DNA of 57,519 bases from Deltaproteobacteria bacterium (GCA_017303575.1 JAFLCL010000024.1:1-57519); one strand, 5' to 3'. Shown: positions 7,843-17,159, counted from the stretch's first letter. Numbers and translations are program-made. Notes: generated by a model from the letters alone, not told the origin.

Positions 7843-8979
7843 TCAGAGGGGGATGCGGCCCTCGTCGAGCGGCACGCGGAACGTCACGCGATCGCGCGCG
7901 CCCGGCGTCATGTGCACGCGCATGTCGGAGTCGACAATCACCGCCTCGTAGCCCGGCATGCGCGAGAGCATGTCGAGGCAGCGCTCCACGCCCATGATGA
8001 AGCAGCCCGTGTCGATCGCGTCCGCGTCGAGGCCCGTGCGCGTGAGCACAGTGACCTGCACCACGCCCTGTGCAGGGCGGCCCGTCGAGAGATCGATGAT
8101 GTGGTGCCAGCGACGTCCTTCGTCGTCGATGAACGAGTGCTCGTAGTCGCCCGCGGTGGCGATCGCGCAGTCCGTCGCGTCGAGGTAGCCGATGTAGTCC
8201 TCGCGTCGCGGATGCTGGATGCCCACGCGCCACACCCGATCGCCGCGCATGCCGCGGAGCTGCACCTGCCCGCCGCCGAACATCATGAAATTCGGGAAGC
8301 CCTCGCGGACGAGGATCTCCTGCGCGCGGTCGAGCGCGTAGCCCTTCGCGATGCCGCCGGTACCGATCGCCATGCCCGGGCGACGAAGGAACACGGTGCT
8401 CGCGGCGTGGTCGACCACGACGTCTCGGTAGCCCACGAGCGGGAGCCGCTCCGCGATCTCGGCGTCGGTGGGCACGCGCTCCTCGCCGCGCTGGAAGAGG
8501 TAGAGCCCACGCAGCGCGGCCCACGTGATGTCGAACGCGCCGTTCGTCTGCTCCGCGGTGACGAGCCCTGCGTCGATGATCGTCATCGTCTCGGGCCCGA
8601 CCTGCACGGGCGCTCGCCCCGCCGCCGCGTTGATGCGCGAGATCTCGCTGTCGTCGCGCCACTCCGAGAGCAGCGTCTCGAGGCGATCGATCTCGTCGAG
8701 CGCGTGGCCCATCGCCGTCTGCGCCGCCACCTCGTCTTCGCCCACGACGCTGATCTGGTAGACGGTGCCCATCATCGATCGCTGCGCGCGGACCAGAGGC
8801 ACGTCGTCGGGTCGGCTGGTGGCCGGCGGTGCCTCGTCCTCGTGCGCGCTCTCGTGCGCCTCCGTCGTCGTGGCCGGAGGTCGCGGTCGATCGTGAGGCT
8901 CCTCGTCGGCGCCACTGCACGCGGCGCTCGACGCTGTCGCGAGCAGGGCGAGGAACCACGATCGACCTCGTACGAGCAT
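7843..8979 (-). CDS. apbE: FAD:protein FMN transferase (ApbE family), lipoprotein
   Basis: This 378-residue protein has a lipobox (SSAAC), an acidic/Pro linker and a full ApbE domain. Visible motifs are MGTVYQISV, SEWRDDSEISRIN, the GTGGIAKGYALDRA flavin-binding loop, HHIIDLSTGRPA and the C-terminal DADAIDTGCF Mg-site region. ApbE uses FAD to attach FMN covalently to Thr/Ser of periplasmic or membrane redox proteins such as Nqr/Rnf subunits. No target flavoprotein gene is seen in the window. Confidence 0.93.
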   Translation of the reverse strand: MLVRGRSWFLALLATASSAACSGADEEPHDRPRPPATTTEAHESAHEDEAPPATSRPDDVPLVRAQRSMMGTVYQISVVGEDEVAAQTAMGHALDEIDRLETLLSEWRDDSEISRINAAAGRAPVQVGPETMTIIDAGLVTAEQTNGAFDITWAALRGLYLFQRGEERVPTDAEIAERLPLVGYRDVVVDHAASTVFLRRPGMAIGTGGIAKGYALDRAQEILVREGFPNFMMFGGGQVQLRGMRGDRVWRVGIQHPRREDYIGYLDATDCAIATAGDYEHSFIDDEGRRWHHIIDLSTGRPAQGVVQVTVLTRTGLDADAIDTGCFIMGVERCLDMLSRMPGYEAVIVDSDMRVHMTPGARDRVTFRVPLDEGRIPL

Positions 8980-9129
8980 CGCGGCGAGCGTAGCCGAGCG
9001 ATCACGTGTCGCCGAGCGATCCGAGTCTCCGACGACGAGAGGAGCCCGAGGCTCACGAGGGGCAAGGCACCTGCGCGCCGCCCGAATGAAGCGTCGACGT
9101 GCGGGAAGGTGTGGGTAGAGTCCGGTCCC

Positions 9130-9936
9130 GTGCAGCTCCCGGCTCGCTCCCCTTGGCTCGTGCGCACAGCGCTCTCGCTCACGTGCGCCCTCGTCGTGAC
9201 GGCGCTCGCTCCCTCGTGGGCGCAGGCGATCGGCGAGGACGGCGAGATCGACGTGCGTGTCGTTCGGTACGACGGCGGCCATCACCGACCGCGCGAGACC
9301 GCGCCCCGACGCCTCGCGTGGGAGCTCCGCAAGCGCACCTCGATCGACGCGCGTCTCGAGCCGAGCGAGGTGCGCCTCGACGATCCCACGATCTTCACCA
9401 CGCCGTTCCTCTACTGGACCGGCGACGTCGCGTTCCCCTCGCTCTCGGAGGCGGAGAGCATCGGCCTTCGTCGCTTCGTCACGCTCGGCGGCACCGTGCT
9501 CGTCGACGACGCCTCGGCCGCGCGTGACCCAGCGGGCTTCTGGGGCTCGGCGCGTCGTGAGCTCGCGCGTGCCTTGCCCGAGACGCCGATCGCGCGCCTG
9601 CCGAGCACGCACACGGTCTTCCGATCGTTCTACTTGATCGATCGCCCCGAGGGCCGCGTGCAAGGCCCCTCGCACCTCGACGCGATCGTGATCGACGAGC
9701 GCGCCGCGGTGATCTTGAGCGGTCACGATCTCGGCGGCGCGTGGGCGCGCGACGTGTACGGCCACTGGACGTATCCCGTGGAGCCCGGAGGCGATCTCCA
9801 GCGCGAGCGCGCGATCCGCCTCGGCGTGAACGTCGTCCTGTACGCGCTCTGCCTCGACTACAAAGACGACCAAGTCCACGCGCCGTTCATCATGCGGAGG
9901 CGCAGCGGCGGTCGGATCCCCGACATGGACGAGTGA
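9130..9936 (+). CDS. DUF4159 secreted protein
   Basis: This 268-residue protein starts at GTG 9130 with a signal peptide cut near SWAQA. The DUF4159 layout is clear: DVRVVRYDGG, RRLAWELRKRTSID, PFLYWTGDVAFPSLSEAE, FVTLGGTVLVDD and GHWTYPVEPGG. The fold resembles a class I glutamine amidotransferase without its catalytic Cys, a common companion of VWA-type membrane proteins. It overlaps the next gene by TGATG, so the two are translationally coupled. Role unknown; envelope location is inferred. Confidence 0.85.
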   Translation: MQLPARSPWLVRTALSLTCALVVTALAPSWAQAIGEDGEIDVRVVRYDGGHHRPRETAPRRLAWELRKRTSIDARLEPSEVRLDDPTIFTTPFLYWTGDVAFPSLSEAESIGLRRFVTLGGTVLVDDASAARDPAGFWGSARRELARALPETPIARLPSTHTVFRSFYLIDRPEGRVQGPSHLDAIVIDERAAVILSGHDLGGAWARDVYGHWTYPVEPGGDLQRERAIRLGVNVVLYALCLDYKDDQVHAPFIMRRRSGGRIPDMDE

Positions 9937-12194
9937 TGATCTCGCTCGACGTCCCCGGAGGATCGTTCACGGCCGTGCTGCTCGCGATCGCGCTCGGCGC
10001 GGCCGTCGTGCTGTCGCTGCGATCGCTCGCGGCCGTCTCGGGCGCACGACGCGCGGCGCTGATCGCGCTTCGAATCGTCACGGCGCTCGGCGCGTGGCTC
10101 GTCGCCGTGCAGCCCACCTGGACCGAAGAGCGCAGCGACGACGAGCCCGGTCGCCTCGCCGTGTTGCTCGACGTCTCACGCAGCATGCGTGTCGGCTCCG
10201 ACGCGGGCGAGGACCGATCGCGCATGGCCCGCGCGCGATCGCTCGTGCCGCGTTGGCGCGCGGAGGCCACGGCCCGAGGCGTGCCGCTGCTCGGGTTCGG
10301 TCGTGAGCCGCGCACGCGCACGTGGGACGAGGCCGAGGCGGGCTTCGTCGCCATCGAGGACGACACGCGCCTCGGGGACGCGCTCGACGAAGCGAGCACG
10401 GACGCGACGGCTGCGCTCGTGATCTCGGACGGCGCGGATCTCGCCGGTGGTGCGATCGAGCGCGCCGAGGAGAGCGGCCTGCGTGTGCACACCGTGCTCG
10501 TCGACGACCCACGGCCGCTCGTCGACGACGCGATCGCGCACGTGGAGTACGACCGCGTGGGCTTCGTGCGACGTCCCGTGCGCATCCGCGCCGAGCTGCG
10601 CTCGTACGGTCAGCCGTCGCACGTGGTCGCGCTCGCGCTCTACGAGGGCGAGAGACTCTTGCGCGAAGAGCGTGTCGAGCTCCCCGAGAACGGCACCGCG
10701 AACGTCGAGCTCGAGGTCACGCCGCCCGCGATCGGTCGTGCGCTCTACCGCCTCGCGCTCCCGCACATGCCGAGCGACGCCGTCGCGGAGAACGACGAGC
10801 GAGCGCTCCTCGTGCGCGTCCAGCGCGACGACCTGCGCGCGCTGCTCGTGGCAGGGCGACCCAGCTGGGATCAGCGCTTCCTGCGCAGCTTCCTCAAGCG
10901 CGATCCCACGACGGATCTCATCTCGTTCTTCATCCTGCGGAACACGGCCGACATGACGATGGCCGACTCCGACGAGCTCGCGCTCATCCCGTTCCCCACG
11001 GACGAGCTCTTCAACGAGCACCTCGGCAGCTTCGACGTCGTCATCTTCCAGAACTTCGACTACGCGCCGTACCAGATGGAGATCTACCTGCCGCGCATCC
11101 GCGAGTACGTGGAGCGCGGCGGGAGCTTCGCGATGATCGGGGGTCCGCTCTCGTTCTCACAGGCCGGCTATGCAGAGACGCCGGTGGGCGACGTGCTGCC
11201 CGTCGAGGTGCTGCCCTCGCGCACACCCGAGAGCCGCGCGCTGACGACGGACGCGTTCCATCCCCGCATCGCCGACGCCGCGCGCTTTCATCCGCTGGTG
11301 CAGCTCGCGTCGGACGCGCGCGCGAACGAGCTCGCGTGGGGAGCGCTCGCGCCGCTGCAAGGCCTCAACGTCGTGGCGCGGCTCCAGAACCAGGCGCAGC
11401 GCGTGCTCGAGCACCCCACGCTGCGAGACGACGACGGCCAGCCGCTGCCCGTGCTGGCGACGGGCACCTTCGGCCGCGGGCGTGTGCTCGCGCTGATGAC
11501 CGACACGAGCTGGCGCTGGGGCATGACCACCGCGGGCGAGACGGGTGATGCGTCGGCGTACGAGCGCTTCTGGGACACCTCGCTGCGCTGGCTCGCGCGC
11601 GACCCGCTGCTCGATCCCGCGCGGATCTCGACCGATCGCGAGCGGTATGGCCCCGAGGCCGCGATCCACGTCGAGGCCACGCTGCGTGATCTCGGCTACC
11701 AGCCCTTCGCCGACGAGACCGTGCACGTGCGTGTGCTCGACGCGGCGGGCGCCGAGCTCCGCAGCGTCGATGCGCGCACCGACGGCGCGGGCCACCTCGA
11801 GGCCGATCTCGTGGCGCCTGCGGACCCGGGCGGGTTCCGCGTGATCGCCGAGCGGCTCGACGCGAGCGATGGTCGTGTGTCGATGCGCCTGGCGCCCGAC
11901 GCGCCGCGCGGCACGGCGGCGCGCCTCGCCGAGGAGGTGTTCGTCGTGGAGCTCGGGGGCGACGAGCTCGCCGATCCGCGCACCAACGAAGACCTGATGC
12001 GCGCCCTGGCCGAGCGCACGGGCGGCACGTTCCTGCGCCTCGACGACGTCACGGGCCTCGATGCCTTCGATGCCTCGCGCTCGCGCGTGCGCGAGGTGGT
12101 GCGTCGTCGACCGTTCGCGAGCGTGCTCGCAGTGCTCTCGCTGCTCGTGCTCTTCGGGCTCGAGTGGATCGCCCGCCGCCGCTGGGTCGGCTGA
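9936..12194 (+). CDS. VWA/amidotransferase-like membrane protein
   Basis: This 752-residue protein has two N-terminal membrane segments (about residues 12-30 and 42-60) and a VWA domain whose MIDAS motif DVSRSM is at 79-84. A central domain resembles a glutamine amidotransferase (LLVAGRPSWDQRFLRSFL, VVIFQNFDYAPY, YVERGGSFAMIGGPLS). A beta-rich region and a last membrane helix (SVLAVLSLLVLFGLEWI) follow. This layout is common in Bacteroidota and Myxococcota clusters that also encode MoxR and DUF58 proteins, but those partners are not next to it here. It is coupled to the DUF4159 gene upstream. Confidence 0.88.
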   Translation: MISLDVPGGSFTAVLLAIALGAAVVLSLRSLAAVSGARRAALIALRIVTALGAWLVAVQPTWTEERSDDEPGRLAVLLDVSRSMRVGSDAGEDRSRMARARSLVPRWRAEATARGVPLLGFGREPRTRTWDEAEAGFVAIEDDTRLGDALDEASTDATAALVISDGADLAGGAIERAEESGLRVHTVLVDDPRPLVDDAIAHVEYDRVGFVRRPVRIRAELRSYGQPSHVVALALYEGERLLREERVELPENGTANVELEVTPPAIGRALYRLALPHMPSDAVAENDERALLVRVQRDDLRALLVAGRPSWDQRFLRSFLKRDPTTDLISFFILRNTADMTMADSDELALIPFPTDELFNEHLGSFDVVIFQNFDYAPYQMEIYLPRIREYVERGGSFAMIGGPLSFSQAGYAETPVGDVLPVEVLPSRTPESRALTTDAFHPRIADAARFHPLVQLASDARANELAWGALAPLQGLNVVARLQNQAQRVLEHPTLRDDDGQPLPVLATGTFGRGRVLALMTDTSWRWGMTTAGETGDASAYERFWDTSLRWLARDPLLDPARISTDRERYGPEAAIHVEATLRDLGYQPFADETVHVRVLDAAGAELRSVDARTDGAGHLEADLVAPADPGGFRVIAERLDASDGRVSMRLAPDAPRGTAARLAEEVFVVELGGDELADPRTNEDLMRALAERTGGTFLRLDDVTGLDAFDASRSRVREVVRRRPFASVLAVLSLLVLFGLEWIARRRWVG

Positions 12195-12260
12195 TCGAGA
12201 TTCGTCGCGACCGTTGATTGGTTTCGAGCGCTCGCGCCCACAAGGGGGCAGGAGGCTCGC

Positions 12261-14084
12261 ATGCGTCGTTCGTCCCTCGCCCTCGGTCTGCTCGTATGGG
12301 GCGTCGCTGCGATGCTCGGGGCCTGCGAGCCAGAAGGCGGCGCAGGGGGTCGACGCGGCGGTCGCGCCACGGCCGACGCAGGCATGGGCGACGCAGGCAT
12401 CCGTGGAGGGACCGTCGATGCGGACACGCCCCCTCCGCCCGACGGCTGCGCCGATCGCGAGATCTGCGGCAATGGCGTGGACGACGACTGCAACGGTGAC
12501 GTCGACGAGCGCTGCGGCTGCGTGCCCGGTCAGACGCAACGCTGCTACCTCGGTGATCGCGCGCTCGCGGGCGTGGGTGCCTGTCGCGAGGGCACGCAGA
12601 CCTGCGACGATGTCGACGGCGAGTTCTCCAGCTGGGGCGCGTGCACGGGCGAGGCGGGGCCGAGCACCGAGGCGTGTGATGGCCGCGAGGACGAAGACTG
12701 CGATGGCACCGTCGACGAGGGCTGCGGCTGCGCGCTCGGCGAGAGCCGTGAGTGCTACACGGGCCCCGCGTCGACGCGGGGTGTGGGCGTGTGCCGCGGC
12801 GGCATGCAGACGTGCGTGACGGTGGGCAGCTCGACGGATTGGAGCGAGTGCACTGGCGAGACCACGCCGCGCCCCGATCTCTGCGACGGAGTCGATCGCG
12901 ACTGCGACGGACGCGCCGACACCGGTTGCGACTGCGAGATCGGCGACACGCGCGCCTGCTACACGGGCCCCGACGGAACGTCGGGCGTGGGCCTCTGTCA
13001 CGACGGACTCGAGCGCTGCGTGCCCGCGCACCCGGGCGCGACGTGGGGCCCGTGCGAGGGCGATCAGACGCCCGAGATGGATCTCTGCGACGGCGTCGAT
13101 CGCACGTGCACGGGCGTGCCCGGCGTCGGCTGCACGTGCATCCGCGGCGAGTCGCGCGCGTGTTACGGCGGCCCGCCTGCGACCCGTGGCGTGGGCGTCT
13201 GTCGCGAGGGGCGCAACGCATGCGTCGATGGCGCGGGCGGTCCGGAGTGGTCGGCGGACTGCGCGGGCGAGCGACAGCCCGGCACCGAGATCTGCGACAA
13301 CGGCGCCGACGACGACTGCGACGGCGAGGTCGACGAAGGCTGTCGCGGCAGCGTGATGTGCCCCGGCGACGTGACAGTGCCCGCTGGCCAGCCGGTGTCC
13401 CTCACGATCACGTCGATGGGCATCACGTCGCAGAGCTGGCGTGTGGTGTCGGCGCCTGAAGGCGGCGCCGAGACGGCCGAGTGGTCGCCCACGCCACCGA
13501 CAGCGACGACGGAGTCGTTCACGCCCTACATCGTCGGTGAGTACGTGATCGAGGTGACGGGCACGCTCGCGAGCGGCATGACCGTCACGTGCCGCTTCCG
13601 CGTGACCGCGCTGCCCCACGGTCTTCGTGTGCAGCTCCGATGGGACGGTGCGGGCGACGTCGATCTCCACGTGCACGGCCCGACGACGAGCACGCCGTGG
13701 TTCAGCTCGCCCGACGACTGCTACTACGCGAACACCTCGCCCGCCTGGGGCGCCTCGCTCGACCTCGACAACACCACGGCCGACGGCCCCGAGAACATCA
13801 ACCTCGACGAGCCGGTCACGGGCTCGAGCTACACGATCGCCGTGCACAACTACGCACGCGCTGCGGGCCGCACCGCGAGCATCGACGTGTTCTGCGGCGC
13901 GCGCATGTCGACCATGCCGACAGCGACGTTCACGAGCCGCCCGCTCGCGGGCACCGCGGCGGGCAACTGCACGGCGAACGACTTCTGGACGGTCGCGCGC
14001 GTCACCTTCACGAGCCCCTCGACGTGCACGGTCACGCCGATCGACACCTACCGCGCGAGCAGCCTCGCGTGCACCGCGCTCTAG
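12261..14084 (+). CDS. MopE-like Asp/Cys-repeat lipoprotein
   Basis: This 607-residue lipoprotein (lipobox AMLGAC) has five repeats of the MopE-type putative metal-binding motif: CGNGVDDDCNGDVDE, CDGREDEDCDGTVDE, CDGVDRDCDGRAD, a degenerate CDGVDRTCTG, and CDNGADDDCDGEVDE. Each is followed by a short disulphide-rich block (RECYTGP, VGVCR). The C-terminal domain is Cys-poor and beta-rich, with LRWDGAGDVDLHVHGP, as in secreted proteins that bind Ca or Cu. It is surface- or periplasm-located. The metal is unknown. A ribosome site (GGCAGGAGG) precedes the ATG. Confidence 0.88.
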   Translation: MRRSSLALGLLVWGVAAMLGACEPEGGAGGRRGGRATADAGMGDAGIRGGTVDADTPPPPDGCADREICGNGVDDDCNGDVDERCGCVPGQTQRCYLGDRALAGVGACREGTQTCDDVDGEFSSWGACTGEAGPSTEACDGREDEDCDGTVDEGCGCALGESRECYTGPASTRGVGVCRGGMQTCVTVGSSTDWSECTGETTPRPDLCDGVDRDCDGRADTGCDCEIGDTRACYTGPDGTSGVGLCHDGLERCVPAHPGATWGPCEGDQTPEMDLCDGVDRTCTGVPGVGCTCIRGESRACYGGPPATRGVGVCREGRNACVDGAGGPEWSADCAGERQPGTEICDNGADDDCDGEVDEGCRGSVMCPGDVTVPAGQPVSLTITSMGITSQSWRVVSAPEGGAETAEWSPTPPTATTESFTPYIVGEYVIEVTGTLASGMTVTCRFRVTALPHGLRVQLRWDGAGDVDLHVHGPTTSTPWFSSPDDCYYANTSPAWGASLDLDNTTADGPENINLDEPVTGSSYTIAVHNYARAAGRTASIDVFCGARMSTMPTATFTSRPLAGTAAGNCTANDFWTVARVTFTSPSTCTVTPIDTYRASSLACTAL

Positions 14085-14156
14085 CTCTCTCTCGCGCCCT
14101 GCCGTCCCGAGCCACGGCACGCCGCATCGAGCTCCGCTGCGCGCAGCCTTCTCCGC

Positions 14157-14552
14157 TCAGATGCCGAGCACGCGCACCGAGGGAAAGCACAGCGTCGCGA
14201 TCCGCTCGAGATCGTCGACGTCGCTCGTGTAGACGACACCACCGCCCTCGACCGCAGCGAAGGCGATGACCATCACGTCCACGGCCAGGCGGGCTCGAGC
14301 GCGCTCGCTCTCGAGGGCTCCCAACGCCACGCCCGCGGCCTTGGCGGCCCGCAACGAGAACGGGTCGATGGAGATCGCGCGTACGATGGCGTCGCGACGC
14401 ACGCTCGCTCCACGCCACCACTCGCTGACCACGGGCGTGATGGTGCGCAGTCGAAAGTGACCATCGCGTGCTGCGCGTTGGAGCTGCGCGGCGCGAGGCT
14501 TCCCGCGCTCCATGCCGATGAGAGCGCCCGTGTCCAGCGTGGCGGAGATCAC
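14157..14552 (-). CDS. PIN-domain toxin (VapC-like)
   Basis: This 131-residue protein starts at GTG 14552, overlapping the antitoxin stop by 4 bases. PIN acidic residues are visible: D in LDTGALIGME, E in VVSEWWRG, D in AVDVMVIAFA and D in TSDVDDLE. PIN toxins are Mg-dependent RNases that cleave tRNA or rRNA and stop growth when the antitoxin is lost. The ending LCFPSVRVLGI is common in the family. It is the last gene of a short minus-strand operon. Confidence 0.85.
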   Translation of the reverse strand: MISATLDTGALIGMERGKPRAAQLQRAARDGHFRLRTITPVVSEWWRGASVRRDAIVRAISIDPFSLRAAKAAGVALGALESERARARLAVDVMVIAFAAVEGGGVVYTSDVDDLERIATLCFPSVRVLGI

Positions 14553-14833
14553 GCCGCGCGCTTTCGCGAACGCGCCGAAGTCTTGGGTCTGCCTGCCCGG
14601 GTCTGGGCCTCGGCAACCAACGCAGCCAGCTCGGCATCCGACACCGGCGGCGAATTCTCGACGAGCCAATCGAGAGCGTCCCGACGGTCCGCCTCCACGG
14701 CGATCGCTTCGACCAACGCGGAGACGTTCCCTCCGAAGCGCCGCTCGGCCGCGCGCTTGAGGAGACGCTTGGCCGCCGGAGACACCGAGACCGAGAACGT
14801 CTCCTTCGCGCCGCTTCGCTTGATCCGAGTCAT
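14549..14833 (-). CDS. Antitoxin, probable RHH/DNA-binding
   Basis: This 94-residue protein is coupled to the PIN toxin (4-base overlap). The N-terminal part has a beta strand (ETFSVSVSP) and then two helices (AAKRLLKRAAERRF, VSALVEAIAVEA), the ribbon-helix-helix pattern of VapB-like antitoxins. The basic C-terminal tail would bind the toxin. It should neutralise the PIN RNase and repress its own promoter. An in-frame ATG at 14869 exists, but the ATG at 14833 overlaps the stop of an upstream ORF and is preferred. Confidence 0.8.
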   Translation of the reverse strand: MTRIKRSGAKETFSVSVSPAAKRLLKRAAERRFGGNVSALVEAIAVEADRRDALDWLVENSPPVSDAELAALVAEAQTRAGRPKTSARSRKRAA

Positions 14834-15000
14834 CCGATCCTGATGCCACGCACAGCAACATCCGTCCATCGCTCCTTGAGCGTCTCGACGGCTGTCGCCG
14901 CAGCAGGGCCGTGAAAGGTCGGGAGGCGCAGGGGATACGGCGAGTCGATGGCGGGGACGCGTTGCCCGAGGGCGACGAGTGCGTCGAAGGGTCTTGCCAT
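14830..15000 (-). CDS. Possible small ORF heading the RHH/PIN operon
   Basis: This 56-residue frame ends with a TGA that overlaps the antitoxin ATG by 4 bases, the same overlap seen between antitoxin and toxin. Third positions are GC-rich. It begins MARPFDALVALGQRVPAID and matches no family I know. Alternatively it is a chance frame over the promoter, which would then lie within it. The neat overlap is the main support. Confidence 0.4.
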   Translation of the reverse strand: MARPFDALVALGQRVPAIDSPYPLRLPTFHGPAAATAVETLKERWTDVAVRGIRIG

Positions 15001-15052
15001 GATCCGAAGGTTGGCAGCTCCGGCCCGGACTGTCGTCGCGCGAATCGATGGC

Positions 15053-15895
15053 TCAGCCCGCGTCGCCGAAGAACGGCGACCACCGCGCGGGCCACGCGAG
15101 GTCCGCGCGCTCGAGCAGCGCGGACACGCCGACTGCGCCGCGGAACGGCGGCGCATCGCCCTCGTCGTCGCACGCGAAGATCGCCGCGCCGGCCTCGAAC
15201 GAGAGTGTGCAGCGGTGGCCGCGAACCTCCCTGTGCGCCCGATCGCCGGCGAGCGGCTCGTCGACGTCGCCATCGCCGTCCTCGTCGTCGGTGTCGTTGC
15301 AGGCCTCGTGCTCGCTCACGCGGCTCGACTCGTAGTGCGCGAACGCGCAGCGCAGCGCGCCGGTGTCGATGCTGCACACGATCACGGCGCGGTCGCTCGA
15401 GTAGGAGTCGTCGCAGTACCCCACGTCCGCGTCGCTGCCGGTGGTCTCGACGTCGACGACGAGCTCGGGGTGGCCACCGGGCAGCACGTCGTCGCTGCGC
15501 GCCTCGACGGAGAGGTCCGCCGACATCGCCAGCATTCCCGGCGAGTATGCGTGCGCGAGGTGCGTGGTCTCGACGCGATCCCCCATCCGCACCGCCAGCG
15601 CGGCCCAGAGGTAGCCGCCGCCGTACGACGTGTGGAAGTCGGTCGAGATCACGGCCGCGCTGAGACCGCCCTCGAGCTCGGGCACCTCCTCCACGCGCAG
15701 ATCGACCGGACACGGCTCGCCCTCGGGGACCTGCGCGTAGTCGGTCGCGCACAGCGTCTCCCGCACATCGCGCGCGACGTCTGCGAACGTCCTCGGCCGA
15801 GGTGCGATCGAGGGGCGTACAGCCGACGACGACGCGCCCCCACACGCGACGAGCGCGAGCGACGCGGCGAGCGCAGCGACGACGCGCGACCTCAT
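15053..15895 (-). CDS. Lipoprotein with a Ca-binding-like acidic loop
   Basis: This 280-residue lipoprotein has the lipobox ALVAC. The mature part carries LCATDYAQVPEGEPCP and several Cys. The acidic loop DTDDEDGDGDVDE resembles the MopE or thrombospondin type-3 Ca loops. No enzymatic motif was found. The gene stands alone between the toxin-antitoxin operon and the alpha/beta hydrolase gene. Periplasmic or outer-membrane location is inferred from the signal. Confidence 0.75.
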   Translation of the reverse strand: MRSRVVAALAASLALVACGGASSSAVRPSIAPRPRTFADVARDVRETLCATDYAQVPEGEPCPVDLRVEEVPELEGGLSAAVISTDFHTSYGGGYLWAALAVRMGDRVETTHLAHAYSPGMLAMSADLSVEARSDDVLPGGHPELVVDVETTGSDADVGYCDDSYSSDRAVIVCSIDTGALRCAFAHYESSRVSEHEACNDTDDEDGDGDVDEPLAGDRAHREVRGHRCTLSFEAGAAIFACDDEGDAPPFRGAVGVSALLERADLAWPARWSPFFGDAG

Positions 15896-15986
15896 CGACC
15901 GAACGATGGAGGACGAACGTCGATCGCGAAAGGTGGTGTGAGACCTGCGTAGGGGCTCGGCTTCCGACGCTGCGGTGCCGAGCCGA

Positions 15987-16802
15987 TCAGCGCGCGATCC
16001 TCGCGATGCTCGTCGCGACGTCCGCCGGTCGATCGAACATCGGCCAGTGGCCCGCGTCGGCGTAGTGCGTGGCGGTCGCGCCGTAGCGATCAGCGGTCTT
16101 CGGATTCGGCATGTACGGATCGAGGTCGCCCCACAGCACTTGCTTCGGCGTGCCGGCCGTCGCCGCGAGCAGCTTCGTGTCCCAGCCCGCGAGCTTCTCG
16201 GAGTCGAGCCAGCGGTAGAAGCGCAGCACCATGCGCCGCGCGCGCGGATGGAACGCTCGGTACGCGCGTCTCGCCTCCGCGTCGGTGATGCCGGGTGATC
16301 CCTTGCGCGTCTCTCGCGCGAAGAGCCACTCGTTGCCCGCGAACATCACGAGCTCGCCGATCAGTGGCGTGCGCCACATGCGCGCCCAGAAGTGCCAGCG
16401 GTAGTCGGAGAAGAAGTTGCTGTTGAGGATCGTGAGCGAGCCCAGCCGCGCTGCGTGCTCGCTCGCGAACGCGAGCCCATACGTGCCGCCGACGTCGTGC
16501 ACCACGAGGTGAGCACGCTCGAGCTCGAGCTCCCCGAAGAGCGCGTTCACCCAGCGCGCCTGTCCGTCGAGTGACACGTCGAAGTCGACGGGCGCGATCG
16601 AGCTCCCGAAGTCCGGCAGATCGGGCGCGATGCACCGATGCGTCTCGGCGAGCTTCGACACGACAGCGCTCCACACGTCGTGCGTGTCGGGATTGCCGTG
16701 CAGGAACACGATCGGCGCCGCGTCCTCCGGCCCCGCCTCGAACACTGCGGTCTTCACTCCGATCACGTCGAGCGTACGCGTGCGCGTCCAAGCATTCGTC
16801 AT
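15987..16802 (-). CDS. Alpha/beta hydrolase, epoxide-hydrolase/dehalogenase-like
   Basis: This 271-residue protein has the oxyanion motif HGNPDTHDVW and a nucleophile elbow VHDVGG with Asp103 instead of Ser, as in haloalkane dehalogenases, epoxide hydrolases and fluoroacetate dehalogenases. The acid is in LWGDLDPYM and the base in GHWPMFDRP. A cap domain with many Trp/Arg (WHFWARMW) lies between. It acts on C-halogen or epoxide bonds by an ester intermediate; which of the two cannot be told. Its ATG overlaps the stop of a small remnant ORF. Confidence 0.85.
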   Translation of the reverse strand: MTNAWTRTRTLDVIGVKTAVFEAGPEDAAPIVFLHGNPDTHDVWSAVVSKLAETHRCIAPDLPDFGSSIAPVDFDVSLDGQARWVNALFGELELERAHLVVHDVGGTYGLAFASEHAARLGSLTILNSNFFSDYRWHFWARMWRTPLIGELVMFAGNEWLFARETRKGSPGITDAEARRAYRAFHPRARRMVLRFYRWLDSEKLAGWDTKLLAATAGTPKQVLWGDLDPYMPNPKTADRYGATATHYADAGHWPMFDRPADVATSIARIAR

Positions 16803-16933
16803 CGCGATGACTCCAGCGATGCTCGAGTCAGAGGCTCAACGCCTTCGCGTTCGAACGCCCCAAGGAGCTCCTCGAAGTCCTCGGGAAGGCGAGGTGCCGG
16901 CTTCGCGGCGCGTCGCGTCGTCTTCTTGGGCAT
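16799..16933 (-). pseudogene. Truncated N-terminus of a nucleotidyltransferase
   Basis: This 44-codon frame reads basic residues and then RLPEDFEELLGAFEREGV. That closely resembles the first helix of MNT/AbiEii-type nucleotidyltransferases, where the next residues should be a LVVGG nucleotide-binding motif. Here the frame instead ends after a further 14 residues at a TGA overlapping the hydrolase ATG. No downstream catalytic part is found. I read it as a remnant left by a deletion. The alternative is a genuine micro-protein coupled to the hydrolase. Confidence 0.5.
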
Positions 16934-17030
16934 CGCGACTCCAGTCGAATTGTTCGGCGAGCTCCATCACCATCGCGAGCCGCGCCGAGGGGGTCGACTT
17001 CAGCTACCACTCGCGGTCCACGGTCGCCAT
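16836..17030 (-). pseudogene. Decayed partner gene of the nucleotidyltransferase
   Basis: The frame from ATG 17030 reads MATVDREW, then an in-frame TAG at 17004-17006, then LKSTPSARLAMVMELAEQF. That pattern resembles the short helical protein often encoded just upstream of such nucleotidyltransferases. The stop falls inside the conserved-looking part, so the gene is probably broken. Its 3' end overlaps the truncated nucleotidyltransferase start in another frame, as in intact pairs. Confidence 0.45.
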
Positions 17031-17159
17031 CTCCTCGTGCGAGCGAGCGACGCCGAAGCTCCATCCGAGACGCTGTGCCGGGCGGGCCACCTCGCGATGG
17101 TAGCCCGCGCGGACGGCCGAGTCGCTGCACACATTCTCGACGCGCTGACTGCTCCCCTG

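Noticed and set aside
11157..14120. A 987-codon minus-strand open frame, rich in Arg, Ala and His
   Set aside because: It is antisense to the VWA and MopE-like genes and has shadow-type composition; no motif.
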